Origin: Ianthella basta
Lineage: Eukaryota > Porifera > Demospongiae > Verongiida > Ianthellidae
Direction: 5' to 3'
DNA length: 64,000 nucleotides
Assembly: GCA_964019415.1 (NCBI GenBank)
Contig: OZ025868.1
Location: 12,376,623 to 12,440,622 of the forward strand
Below, in pieces: positions 37,994 to 48,209 of this stretch (position 1 is the stretch's first letter; each line of letters begins with the position of its first letter). The notes beneath the pieces were generated by a model, which was not told the DNA's origin, did not search any database, and saw only the letters and a program-made list of their open reading frames with translations. Position numbers and translations under genes: made by a program.

Positions 37994-38574
37994 CCGTATT
38001 TACCCTAAAAATTCGTCACCCTTAGTGCAGCGAAAATTTCGTCTTTTGAGGCAATTACAGCTGGAATGGAGAAGACCGTCGAAGGTGACGAATATTTAGA
38101 GTTTTCGGACGAAACATTAGAGCGCAGGCGAAACGTTAGAGAGCTTTTCAGTATGGGCGTCCCTTGCTGAAATGGCCGCTTTCACGTTGACCGTGCGAAC
38201 AGCAGTGCGAGGCTACCGTCCAAACGAGAAGGATCTGGGACGATTTGCGATCGCTGAACTCCATTGTCGCACGAAAAGGAAAATGAACGACGTACACAGC
38301 GTCGAGAAGGCTTATGGACAAACAGAACAATGCCAGAAGGACAAAGACAACAGCGAGCGTTGTTGGCTTTGCTCCTAGGCTTTGTTCCTTGGCCGTCGCA
38401 GCCATATTGCAGGCATTTTCGACGAATATTTAGAACACTTCCTGTTCATGACGAAAATTAGAGGCCAATGGCGGAAATTAGAGAGACAGGAAATTCGTCA
38501 CCATTAGAGTACACCTGAGCATATTTTTTTCCCCTGACGAAAATTAGAATGACGAATTCTTAGAGCAGATACGG
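37994..38574. mobile_element. 581 bp TA-flanked terminal-inverted-repeat element
   Basis: The ends CCGTATTTACCCTAAAAATT and the complement of AATTCTTAGAGCAGATACGG form ~30 bp imperfect terminal inverted repeats, with TA duplicated at each side. Copy 2 of the segmental duplication has the empty site (AATTATAGC near 50765). It has no transposase. It is probably a non-autonomous Tc1/mariner/pogo-type element. Confidence 0.9.
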
Positions 38575-38723
38575 TATAGCAAAAGTGTACAGATGTATGA
38601 AACAATCGCAAATGCATCCTACAGCTAAGCTATCTGTCAGCAACCACTTATAGTAAATAGTTAAGACTCAGTTCTACTTTGCAAACAGTGTAAACTGGAT
38701 GCGATGCCATAGTGACTCCTCCT

Positions 38724-39659
38724 TTAGATTGTTGCCGTGACCATGCGACCATCACCATTGTTGATGTTATTGTTTTTATTGTGACTGTGCTTGGCCTTTC
38801 TATTCTCTGCCATACAACAGCACGACCAGTGCAACAGCCTTTTCCGGATTGATTTGAAGAAAATGAGAATCAAAATGGGAGTTGGGATGAGTCCCGCATT
38901 TACCAATGTGAAGCCAGCATAAGTTAGCAGACGAAATCTTTCATGATTAAAAGCACCATCAACAAATGTATACTGGCCACCAGTGATGGCAATTACAAGA
39001 GGAACAATTAGTCCAATCATGTTAAGTCCACTGCCAAGAAGCAGAAAGAAGCCAAACTTAACCAATGTCTTCTCCACTGCAGCGGCCGAGGTGAAGATGC
39101 GTCTATTGCAGCAAATGATGAGCAGCAATACGACTGCTACGGATGAAGTGACTACACAGAAGAAAAACAAATACATTCCCCAAAAAATATAAGCGGATTG
39201 CTCACTAGGTCCAGTTCCGGGATAGCAATAATATTGAGTATCCCATAGCGCATATCTAGTGCGGACAACTTCCTGTAAAAACAGTGGAGAAGTTCCAAGG
39301 AAGGTTATCACCCATAGAACAACCACTGCTACAAGGACTGCAATCACTAAGTGTTTCTTGGTGGCTTCGCCGTGTTTGACAGTTGTATAAACCACAATGG
39401 CAAATGTGGCCATGAACACCAATCTTGCTGCTGCTCCAAAGAAGTAAAGGAATGTCATGATAGTACAGGAATGGCTGGGTGGGCCGTTCACTGGGAAAGT
39501 ATAACTGAGGACAATCTCTGCAATGTGGTACATGGCTAATCCAAGAGCACTTAGGAGACCAGAGATCAAGATACTTGCCAGAACCAGAGTAGAACCAGGA
39601 GTAGTTGATGCACGTGTACTGGGAACAAGAGACATTCTCACAAATGTCAAATACTCCAC
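38724..39659 (-). pseudogene. Orphan 7TM receptor, copy 1, lacking TM1
   Basis: It is nearly identical to copy 2 (50917-51999) from TM2 to the C-terminus (NNINNGDGRMVTATI). Near 39590, about 216 bp present in copy 2 are replaced by ~20 bp. This removes the cysteine-rich N-terminus and the first helix and shifts the upstream frame. The 311-residue open frame therefore starts with out-of-frame leader sequence and has six helices. It could still be translated, but a six-helix product is unlikely to work as a receptor. Confidence 0.75.
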
Positions 39660-40545
39660 AGCTCATAGTTGATCTGTACTTCTGGTAGCTAACTACATAT
39701 CCACTTTGCCTCTTGCTTAAACAGCTTACACTTTAAAGATCAATTCATACTGAAAGCAGGAAGTTTTCTTCCGTGTGCAGTTGCACCAAATGTGCGGTTT
39801 CTTTTCTTATTACATTAGTCTTGTCCCTAGGAAAAAGCTATTGAAAAAAGAATTTCACTGTGACAGCATAAGCATGACTATGGGATGTCCACTGGTAGCA
39901 ATACTTGTTTACACCGGGTGAACCCTGTACCCTTGTGTAGCTACCTATATATCAGCACACACAGTTTGAAGAAGGTTGAGTCGTCATTCACATAATTATA
40001 TGGCTTGCTCAACTGTCCAATCTTAACCCTTTTGTGTACAGAAAACTGACAGTGAAAAGGCATGACGTGTACAGCAGATACAGCCCACTTACCTTGGAGA
40101 GGTTGTAAGGTAGCTTTATTGCTACTCAGAGGTTATTTTCAAGCACAATAGCTAAATGAGGGCAGCAAAGAACATCTGAAACCCATTGATACGTAGTCTT
40201 CTCTTAAAGTATTGATATGCAATGACCTGCACATGCAGTACAACTAGCTATGATGGCTGCATATATACACCTAAGAAACATTATAGATACCTTACAGCCA
40301 TTCCAAGTATGTGGGCTCCATCCGCTGTCACATTCCTTTTCACTATCAGATTACTGTACACAAAATGCCCTCCATTCCATTCTCATGCCTGTAAATTGCT
40401 TTAATACCTCACGTACACCATAGCTAGAACAGTACTATATACATAAGGTTATATAGAACAACATGCAACTGAGCATATATACCTCACAGTATATTCTCAT
40501 TCAACTACATAATACAACATATATACAAACAGCAGTATAGTATCT

Positions 40546-41738
40546 ATATGAATGTCTTCTGAATAAAAATTAATTATAAAATTGATCCTATCAGAGAGTA
40601 CGATAGTACTCTCTATGTAGGGATGGTACAGGGTGTTTCGAATTCACAATACATTGGTATAGGGACGAAATCGCGAAAAGCGTTGAAAACTACCAAAACG
40701 AGGCTTCGTAGGGCTAAATACAAAATATTCATACACTAAACTGATCTGGAAGGCAAGCGAACGTAGTCTGTCGGCGAGAAAACATCCATTTTCGTCTTCA
40801 TATTCTTCATATTCTTCTTCTTCTTCTTCTTCTTCATATTCTTCTTCGCCAGCTGTAACTGACGAACCGAATTAGCTATCGAACTAATTCGAACACGAAA
40901 CTACTGCAAATTAACCGAACTGTATTCTTTCGAAGTAGGGCATTACATCCGTTTTCGGACGCCATATGATTTCGGTCACCGTATCTCAGCCAAGCAATGG
41001 CCTTACGCTGTGATTCTTGGTGCATTGGTTGACCACAGTAAATCAACAAGGTACACAATGCTAGACCTGGACGGGCCCTTTGTCTGGCAAGTATTTGTGA
41101 GAAACGCAAATAGTCCGAAGTAATATGATTTCGGACGGAAGACATCTGTTTTCGGACGGCGGCTCCTGTTCTGCGAAAGTTACACCAACGCTTACTTTTA
41201 CATCGTATTTACATGGGCACACTCAAGTTCTACCCACAGCAGAAGTTTCAAGGCAAATCTCTTTACGACGTAGGAGCAGCGACTACTACAACCGGAAGTG
41301 GTAGATGCATCAATAATCGGACGCCTGTATAATTATACCATCGCTTATGTAGCAATTGAAATATTTATTTGCGACCTCTTTGCGACTAGTCTAGCAACTT
41401 GCTCAGCTGTGATCAACCTTCACCGCGCTTTCCGGCTTCTCCGCGTGGAACAGCACCATCGTTGTTCCAAGGTATGTCCCTGCCAGCAATTACAAGCAAG
41501 TCACATGACATAGGAATATTTGGTATGGCTTCCTATGTAAACCAGGAGCACAAATATGCACTTGCTATGTAAACAACAGTTAGGTTGCAAGCATTGGCAA
41601 ACTATAGAGTCTACCTTGCACTTCTAAGGAGTACTACTGTAGAAGATAATAATTATTACTGCATTGCAATGCTATTAAAAGTAGAAAAATCACAGCACAA
41701 TAAAGCTATAGTCTGATTATGTCCTCTCTTTCTTTAGA
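40546..41738. other. Spacer with (TTC)n and possible untranslated exon
   Basis: A (TTC)n-like run spans about 40795-40850. A possible exon ends at a good donor (CCAAG|gtatgt, 41470/41471) and would join the acceptor at 41738/41739, but its open frame does not continue the transposase frame, so it would be 5' UTR. Confidence 0.4.
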
Positions 41739-41739
41739 C

Positions 41740-42657
41740 ATGGCTGGCTCTGTCCCCTTTCTTGCCGTGGGCCAGACATTGCCCCTTCAGCTACGTGTAT
41801 CCCGGTCTCACAGCAAGGTAGCTGTGAGTGTTCCTTTTTATTCGCAGCGTCCACCAACCTATGGTGGGTACAGTAGTACAAGTATGCAGAAGGCATATGA
41901 GGCAGTGACTGCAGGCAAGATGTCTGTGCGCAAGGCTGCTGAGGAGTATGGCATGCCACGTTCTACACTGCATGACAGGGTTACAGGGAAGGTAGCCCTG
42001 AAGGCAAAATGTGGGCCTAAAATGTACCTCAGTGATGAAGAAGAGGTGAGAATGGTCGAATACCTCATTGGCTGTGCCTCAGTTGGGTATGCAAAGTCAT
42101 GCGAGGATGTTCTAGCAATTGCTCAGCAGATTGTGAGCACTTGTGATCCCAAGGTGGAGATCACAAGGGGGTGGTGGGACTCCTTCCGTGCCAGGCATCC
42201 GGAAATAACCCTGCGACATGCTGAGCCCTTGTCCTATGTTAGAGCTGCTGCCTGCAGCCCTGACACGATCAACAGGTACTTCGATCTACTGGAAGAGACC
42301 ATTACAATCAATGGCTTGGCACAGCGCCCAGGTCAGATTTTTAACTGCGACGAAACTGGGATGCCATTGACACACAAACCACCAAAGGTGGTCGCTCAAA
42401 TCGGCCAGAAACATCCATATTCGGTCACTTCTGGGGACAAGTCGCAAATTACTGTTTTGGCCTGTGCCAGTGCCAGTGGGTACAGCATCCCACCAATGGT
42501 TGTTTACGATCGTAAATCACTGCAGCCCGACATGACAGTAGGGGAGATGCCTGGCACCTTTTATGGACTGTCCGAAAGTGGATGGATGAATGGGGAGCTA
42601 TTCGAGGAGTGGTTCATGCACCACTTCTTAGTGCATGCACCACCAGCCCGACCACTA
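41740..42657 (+). pseudogene. pogo/Tigger-type transposase, 3' truncated
   Basis: From the ATG at 41740, just after a CTCTCTTTCTTTAG acceptor. It has an N-terminal pipsqueak-type helix-turn-helix (AYEAVTAGKMSVRKAAEEYG, then RSTLHDRVTG), a CENPB-type second HTH region (WWDSFRARHPEITLRHAEPL), then the start of the DDE_1 domain with its first catalytic aspartate (FNCDETGMPL) and a VLACASASGYSIPPMVVY strand. After HAPPARP the sequence switches at about 42657 to the 3' flank of an NHL gene (ACTAATAGTTATCAGCAATG, also at 7540), so the second and third catalytic acidic residues are lost. It may be a dead transposase or a domesticated DNA-binding remnant. Confidence 0.85.
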
Positions 42658-42855
42658 CTCACTAATAGTTATCAGCAATGATACAATGTATGGTGCGAAG
42701 CATGCCATGTATATATCGTATCAGATTCACAAAATGCTCCATAAACTAAGTTACTAGCTTATAAACAATAATCATTGCTCTGCAAATCCATAATTCAATA
42801 CATGCATGGATAAACATTATATATAAGATACAGGTATGATCTACAGGCACAAAAG

Positions 42856-43644
42856 CTACGCAAATACAGCAACTTGTTTTGCATGACGTTCAGTCACTAA
42901 AATGTAGCCTGCTGGGCTGACGGCTACTCCATGGGCATTGGCGGCAGCTAAGTTATACAAATGCTTTCCATTTTTATCAAAAACACCTACAGTGCCATCG
43001 CCGTTTGCCACCAAAATCTGACCCTGCTCAGTTATGTCAATGCCGATTGGATACTTCAAATTCCCATCACCAATACTCCTCACATAGCGACCATTAGCAG
43101 TGAATATCAGCACTTGTCCTCTGTCCCTCTTAGTAACATAGAGGTAGCCATCTGGTGAGAATGCCAGCCCAGCTGGGCCATAACAGCGTCTGGGACCTTC
43201 ACCTTTGGTTCCAAATGTATGAATGAGTTCTCCATCTTGTGCAAAGACAGCAATGCGTTCTTCGAAAGTGTCTGCCACATAAACTTTACTACCAGCTGTG
43301 GCCACATCCCAAGAATGCCCTAAGTTTTCTTGGCCAATGCGTCTCACAAAGGTGCCAGTTTCCTCACTAAACACCTCCACACAACGGTTAGAGTTGTTGG
43401 CTACAAACAGCATACCTCCTTCACCACTGGCAATCCCAGTTGGGCAGTCCAGCTCACCAGGCATATTGCCTCGACTGCCAAGCGCACGAATGAACTTCTT
43501 ATTAGAGCTAAAGACGTTCACTTGTCCCCTTTCACAATCCGCTATAAATATATTGCCATTAGAAGAGGTAGTAACTCCCCAGAGTTGTCCTGGTTTCTCT
43601 GGAAACTCCAACAAACCCTCTCTTGCGTACTGCAATCCAGCCAT
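42856..43644 (-). CDS. NHL-repeat six-bladed propeller protein F
   Basis: A 262-residue intronless ORF, MAGLQYAREG to KQVAVFA, parallel to NHL-A and NHL-C. One residue is deleted at ANGDGTVGVF relative to ANCDGNTVGVF in A. All six blades are complete. Its 3' flank is A-type while its 5' flank is C-type, so the cassette is a mosaic. Its natural promoter is separated from it by the foldback insertion at 43843-45488. Confidence 0.9.
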   Translation of the reverse strand: MAGLQYAREGLLEFPEKPGQLWGVTTSSNGNIFIADCERGQVNVFSSNKKFIRALGSRGNMPGELDCPTGIASGEGGMLFVANNSNRCVEVFSEETGTFVRRIGQENLGHSWDVATAGSKVYVADTFEERIAVFAQDGELIHTFGTKGEGPRRCYGPAGLAFSPDGYLYVTKRDRGQVLIFTANGRYVRSIGDGNLKYPIGIDITEQGQILVANGDGTVGVFDKNGKHLYNLAAANAHGVAVSPAGYILVTERHAKQVAVFA

Positions 43645-43842
43645 AGCCAGCTAGCTATCTAAACATACGCATTTAATCTGATACCACCGCCTTAGCTAAA
43701 AGAACGAGAAGAAGCAGACTCACATTTATAAGTAATATTAATGATCATAATAAGGACAAAAATTAAACACTGCAAAGAGCCAGGCCATATCATTTCGTCT
43801 ACTTTCATTAACTCGTACTATAGCTCTCGCACTCACCAACTA

Positions 43843-45488
43843 GCTTGTCTCGACCCAGACCCACTTCCGGCCGCCATTTTATTGCGGGCGGAAGTGGGTC
43901 TGGGTACGAGACTACCTAAAGGGGTCGGTCAAGGTCACGTGTGTCCGCAAAATGGCCGACGCGGCTGCTCTTTACTGTGTATTTTACCTATACTAGCTAA
44001 GAGCAGACATATTTCGAGAAACACGTAGCATCGCTTGTTTCTTTGCTTCTGAGCACACAGTTGGACAAGGGCTATCATAAAATGGACCCTTCCCCGCCCT
44101 TCCCCAGCATCTAGGTAGGTTTTGCGAGCATTTCCAACACCGGTGTACGAGTGTTCGCTGATGCTGGCTATGAGGCAGATGGAGCCTAATCTGGAGTACT
44201 GAGCAAGTGCTCCCGTGGAATTGACTCCTTAGAAGCTGGTAGCGAGTCCTCATTGATCACTTCAGGACTGCAAGACTGATAGGTTGACTTCTTCTGCAAT
44301 GGGAGTGCAATCGGCAGCCACGTCTTTGCAATCGTCTTGGTTCTGTACACGATTTGTCACATTCGATAGCAGGGATGCTAGAAATGGCTTATGCGTGCTG
44401 GCAATCCTCAAGAAACGCTGCGATAACTTGCAAAACTAAATCGTGAAAGCGGTCAGACAATTAAGCCCAATCCACCGTATGGCTCCTTGAATACGTACGT
44501 ACGGGTCATGCCGGGGGCGCAAATGCAGTACAAGCCCCTGCCATGGCTCAGGGTATGCACATTCGGCCTTGGAGCACAGTCAGCTAACATATGGAGACGC
44601 GATTGGAATGTCAGGAATGCAATTATTGTTATATATATTATTATTATTGTCCATATTGTTATATATATTATTATTATTGTCCGACCCCCCCCCCCCTGTG
44701 GACCAGGGCCTGGAGACTACCAGGGGGGGGTCGGACAAGTCCTGGGATTGCGCAATACCAGCACCTCAATAATTGCATTCCTGACATTCTAATCGCGTTT
44801 CCATATGTTTTAGCTGACTGCGCTCCAAGGCCGAATGTGCATACCCTGAGCCATGGCAGGGCCTTGTACTGCATTCGCGCCCCTGGTATGACCCGTACGT
44901 ACGTAGCCAAGGAGCCATACGGTGGATTGGGCTTAATTGTCTGACCGCTTTCAGGATTTAGTTTTGCAAGTTATCGCAGCGTTTCTTGAGGATTGCCAGC
45001 ACGCTTAAGCCATTTCTAGCATCCCTGCTATCGAATGTGACAAATCATGTACAGAACCAAGACGATTGCAAGGACGTGGCTGCCGATTGCACTCCCATTG
45101 CAGAAGCAGTCAACCTATCAGTCTTGCAGTCCTGAAGTGATCAATGATGACTCGCTACCAGCTTCTAAGGAGTAACTTCCACAGGAGCACTTGCTCAGTA
45201 CTCCAGATTAGGCTCCATCTGCCTCGTAGCCAGCATCAGAGAACACTCGTACACCGGTGTTGGAAAATGCTCGTAAAACCTACCTAGATGCTGGGGAAGG
45301 GCGGGGAAGGGTCCATTTTCTGATAGCCCTTGTCTAACTGTGTGCTCAGAAGCAAAGAAACAAGCGATGCGACGTGTTTCTCGAAATATGTCTGCTCTTA
45401 GCTAGTATAGGTAAAATACACAGTAAAGAGCAGCCGCGTCGGCCATTTTGCGGACACATGTGACCTTGACCGACCCCCCTGGGAGACT
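43843..45488. mobile_element. Giant foldback insertion, ~770 bp arms
   Basis: The outer arms (43921-44696 and 44721-45479) are reverse complements over their whole length, with ends GGGGTCGGTCAAGGTCAC and GTGACCTTGACCGACCCC. The centre near 44700 has C and G runs. The insertion is flanked by ACCAACTA at 43835-43842 and 45489-45496, an apparent 8 bp target duplication that would fit hAT-like insertion. A smaller palindrome (43846-43911) lies at the left edge. No transposase frame is present. It separates NHL-F from its shared promoter. Confidence 0.9.
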
Positions 45489-45524
45489 ACCAACTAACAC
45501 ACAACAGCCATTTTCTTCAAGCAG

Positions 45525-45552
45525 CACGTGACCGTTGATTCTCGGTCACGTG
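45525..45552. promoter_or_regulatory. Paired E-boxes upstream of NHL-G
   Basis: CACGTG at 45525-45530 and 45547-45552, the same inverted 10 bp arms and 22 bp pitch as at 11887-11914. Confidence 0.75.
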
Positions 45553-45642
45553 ATAGTAACTAGTGCTCTGCCACTAAACGCTCGATAGCTTGCAGTGAGT
45601 TTTTAAGTGACGTTACCGGCTAATGGTTTCGCCTGTTCTGGA

Positions 45643-46455
45643 ATGGCTGGATTTGGGGAGGACTGCCTTGGACATCAGTTCACAAGAGAAGGCATTTTAG
45701 AGTTTCCAGCAGGTCTAAAAGAGCCCTGGGGCGTTACTACTTCCTCTAATGGCAATATATTTGTAGTGGACAATGAACTGTGCCACATCAGTGTGTTTAA
45801 TGCCAATAAGACTTACCTGCGCACTTTCGGCAGAAAGGGCCACTCGCCTGGAGAGCTGTACCATCCTGCAGGGGTTGCCAGCAATGACGAACGCCTGGTA
45901 TTTGTGGCTGACAACTTGAATAACTGTGTGAAGGTTTTCAATGAGGATAATGGCACCTTTGTAATGAATATTGGCCAGGGACAATTAAGTAATCCTTGGG
46001 ATGTTGCACTGTGTGGAGGTAATATTTATGTCGCTGATGCCTTGAAAGACCGCATTGCTGTCTTTTCTCAAGATGGAGAACTTACTGGTTCATTTGGATC
46101 AGAGGGTCATGGACCTGGGCAGTTTACCTATCCAGCAGGAGTAGCACTGTCTCCAGATGGCTACCTCTATGTAACTAGTAGCAATGAGCAAAAGTTGCAA
46201 GTCTTCATTACTAATGGCCGCCATGTGAAAAGTATCGGTAGCGAAGTTCTGAAATATCCTAGTGGTGTTGCAGTCACTGAGCAGGGACAAATATTTGTCG
46301 CTGACTGCACTGGCAACAGTGTGGCAGTGTTTGATAAAGATGGAAGGCATATGTACAGTATTCTTGCAAGTGATGCTCAAGGTGTGACCGTCAGCCCCAT
46401 GGGGTACCTCCTAGTAACTGAACGCAGGGCAAGACAAGTTGCTGTATTTTCATAG
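45643..46455 (+). CDS. NHL-repeat six-bladed propeller protein G
   Basis: A 270-residue intronless ORF, nearly identical to NHL-D and with the same start (ATG 45643, MAGFGEDCLG). Substitutions are few (for example CHISVF for CQVSVF and NEQKLQVFITN for NDQKLQVFTTN). Six NHL blades, no targeting signal. It keeps the paired E-boxes ~90 bp upstream of the ATG. It is the plus-strand member of the third divergent pair. Confidence 0.9.
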   Translation: MAGFGEDCLGHQFTREGILEFPAGLKEPWGVTTSSNGNIFVVDNELCHISVFNANKTYLRTFGRKGHSPGELYHPAGVASNDERLVFVADNLNNCVKVFNEDNGTFVMNIGQGQLSNPWDVALCGGNIYVADALKDRIAVFSQDGELTGSFGSEGHGPGQFTYPAGVALSPDGYLYVTSSNEQKLQVFITNGRHVKSIGSEVLKYPSGVAVTEQGQIFVADCTGNSVAVFDKDGRHMYSILASDAQGVTVSPMGYLLVTERRARQVAVFS

Positions 46456-46859
46456 CTGTATACCTGCAGATGCTTCTATTGCATTTCACTGCAGATTTTA
46501 CTGTCTTACTTCTACCTTAGTAGCTATACTATGTTCATTAATTTTATGCTATGTTATATATTTTTGAAGGTAATTGGCTGTGCTGTTGTTGTTGGAGTCT
46601 TGCATCGATGCTGTGGGCAGTTGGTTACAAAAATTCAACGATAGTGCTAGTGAATTTTCGATGTAGCTATAGCTAGCCATATGTACATGGACCTATGATG
46701 CTGGCATTTCAAGACTGCACTATCTTATATCAGGCATTATTGGGTTTAAGATCTGTAAGCAGATCACAAAGCAATCAATCATAATGTGCACTGTATGCAG
46801 TCACTACCATTATAAACAATGATCGAATATACATCATCTGTAAATTATGGATAGAAAGC

Positions 46860-46982
46860 TGCAACTAATACAGCAACTAGTTTTGCCTTATATGCATTCA
46901 GTCACTAACAGGTACCTTGCTGGGCTGACTGACACTCCATGTGCACCGTGTGCTGATAAACTATGCAAATGCTTTCCATCTT
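46860..46982 (-). pseudogene. NHL last-blade remnant, reused as coding tail
   Basis: Homologous to 13256-13372 of NHL-E (GCATTCAGTCACTAACAG; CTATGCAAATGCTTTCCATC). The homology ends abruptly at 46982, where the neighbouring membrane-protein gene begins. Part of it (46905-46982) is read in another frame as the end of that gene. Confidence 0.8.
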
Positions 46983-48209
46983 AAATGTAGGGTGGTTAGA
47001 TGCAAGCGTGTCTTCTCTATCTCTACTGGAGCTAATTTCATCACCATCATTGCTTGTCTGCATCAAAGGTGTGTGTAAGTCACTGCCATTCTCTTGTCCT
47101 ACCGGTGATGATGATCCAGACTCCTCATCCCAGTCAAGCTGGTTAGAAGGTCTCTGATCTGCACCAAAGCTCAGGTATTCACTTTGCTCACAATGTTTTT
47201 CAAGCTTTACAATGATATAGCCCAAGGGAACATTTATCAGTAGGGGCAACATCACTCGGGTCGGTACAGTATACAACAGTTGGAAAGTTACTAAAATTTG
47301 TTCCAATTCCAGAAGCCCTTCATGTTCATTCAAGTAACTGTACAGTACAACCTGACTAAGAACATAGTATGATAACATTGTTGCAATGAGTAACGCAGTC
47401 GGGCTTGAGGCAATGTAGATTCTGTTAACGTATGTTCTGCCATCACGAGCACGACAGTTGCACCTTGGCCGTTTACGAAGGTACCACTTTTGTAGCTTGT
47501 CTGACTTCTCTTTGGTTTTCTTGAAAAAGTCTTCTGTGATTTTAACAACAAGAGTGACAATTAGAATGGCCACTTTAGCTAGTCCAAGTGCAGCTGCAAC
47601 AGCTATCCCAAAACCAGGTACAGATATGGCATAGCATATGAAATCTAATTCGTGTAACTGCGTCACATTGTACTGCGCACAGTCTACAGGTTGGAATGGG
47701 TCGCTGCTGGAGTTGCTGTAGCAGAACAGACTTCGACCTTCATTGTCTTTCTCATGGCAATCCCCACTGTCTTGCACAGGGAAGTGTAGTAGGAACACTG
47801 TTGCAGATGAGTTCAAAATGCTGATTATCACACAGCAAAATGCAAGAACAATTCTCACACTATTCTTCACTTTTCTATCAAGGAAAACCATGAACTCCCT
47901 TGTTGTGTGATTATCAGGATCACTGTGTCGTGTTTTGTGCATCTTAAACAGAGCTGGGAATATGCTCACACACAGCTTACTTCCTACAAACCAGAACAGA
48001 GTATTCATGTGTTTCCAGCAGCCACGTGGCTCGCTCTGCACAAGGGTCCCCGCCCTGCTGGGGCATATCTTCTTCTGTTTCACAATGATAAACAGGGGGA
48101 AAAAGGCAGTGAAAAATAGTACATACGTTACTACAGTTAACAGCCACTCCACCACATGAAAGAAAGTAAAGGAAGGCTGCCCAATCAGTGGTAGAGTTGG
48201 TATTGCCAT
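46905..48209 (-). CDS. Multi-pass membrane protein with NHL-derived tail
   Basis: Starts at the first in-frame ATG, 48209 (MAIPTLPLIGQPSF); 434 residues, one exon. I count about six hydrophobic helices (VVEWLLTVVTYVLFF, FWFVGSKLCVSIFPALF, IVLAFCCVIISILN, AISVPGFGIAVAAALGLAK, LLIATMLSYYVLSQVVLY, LLINVPLGYIIV). A cysteine-bearing loop with N-glycosylation sites lies after helix 3, followed by a basic cytosolic loop (FFKKTKEKSDKLQKW). The acidic/Ser-rich C-terminal region is followed by 25 residues (KMESICIVYQHTVHMECQ...) that are the +1 frame of an NHL last blade. I do not recognise the family. An open GTG-initiated extension upstream is unlikely to be used. Confidence 0.8.
   Translation of the reverse strand: MAIPTLPLIGQPSFTFFHVVEWLLTVVTYVLFFTAFFPLFIIVKQKKICPSRAGTLVQSEPRGCWKHMNTLFWFVGSKLCVSIFPALFKMHKTRHSDPDNHTTREFMVFLDRKVKNSVRIVLAFCCVIISILNSSATVFLLHFPVQDSGDCHEKDNEGRSLFCYSNSSSDPFQPVDCAQYNVTQLHELDFICYAISVPGFGIAVAAALGLAKVAILIVTLVVKITEDFFKKTKEKSDKLQKWYLRKRPRCNCRARDGRTYVNRIYIASSPTALLIATMLSYYVLSQVVLYSYLNEHEGLLELEQILVTFQLLYTVPTRVMLPLLINVPLGYIIVKLEKHCEQSEYLSFGADQRPSNQLDWDEESGSSSPVGQENGSDLHTPLMQTSNDGDEISSSRDREDTLASNHPTFKMESICIVYQHTVHMECQSAQQGTC

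Larger units (their letters stand above)
37399..40545. repeat. Segmental duplication, copy 1
   Basis: It matches 50147-52990 over its length (for example GATGGATCGAGCTATTGGCT at both left ends). It contains an N-terminally deleted 7TM gene and a 581 bp TA-flanked insertion absent from copy 2. Confidence 0.9.

Noticed and set aside
38172..38461. Small frames inside the 581 bp TIR element
   Set aside because: Element is non-autonomous; the frames match no transposase and overlap on several strands.
39256..39666. 136-codon minus frame overlapping 7TM copy 1 (and its equivalent in copy 2)
   Set aside because: Its start is the true receptor N-terminus, but after the deletion it runs out of frame through the helices; it is a shadow, not a second gene.
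44487..44944. Frames within the foldback arms
   Set aside because: Mirror-image frames in the two arms with simple-sequence content; no domain.
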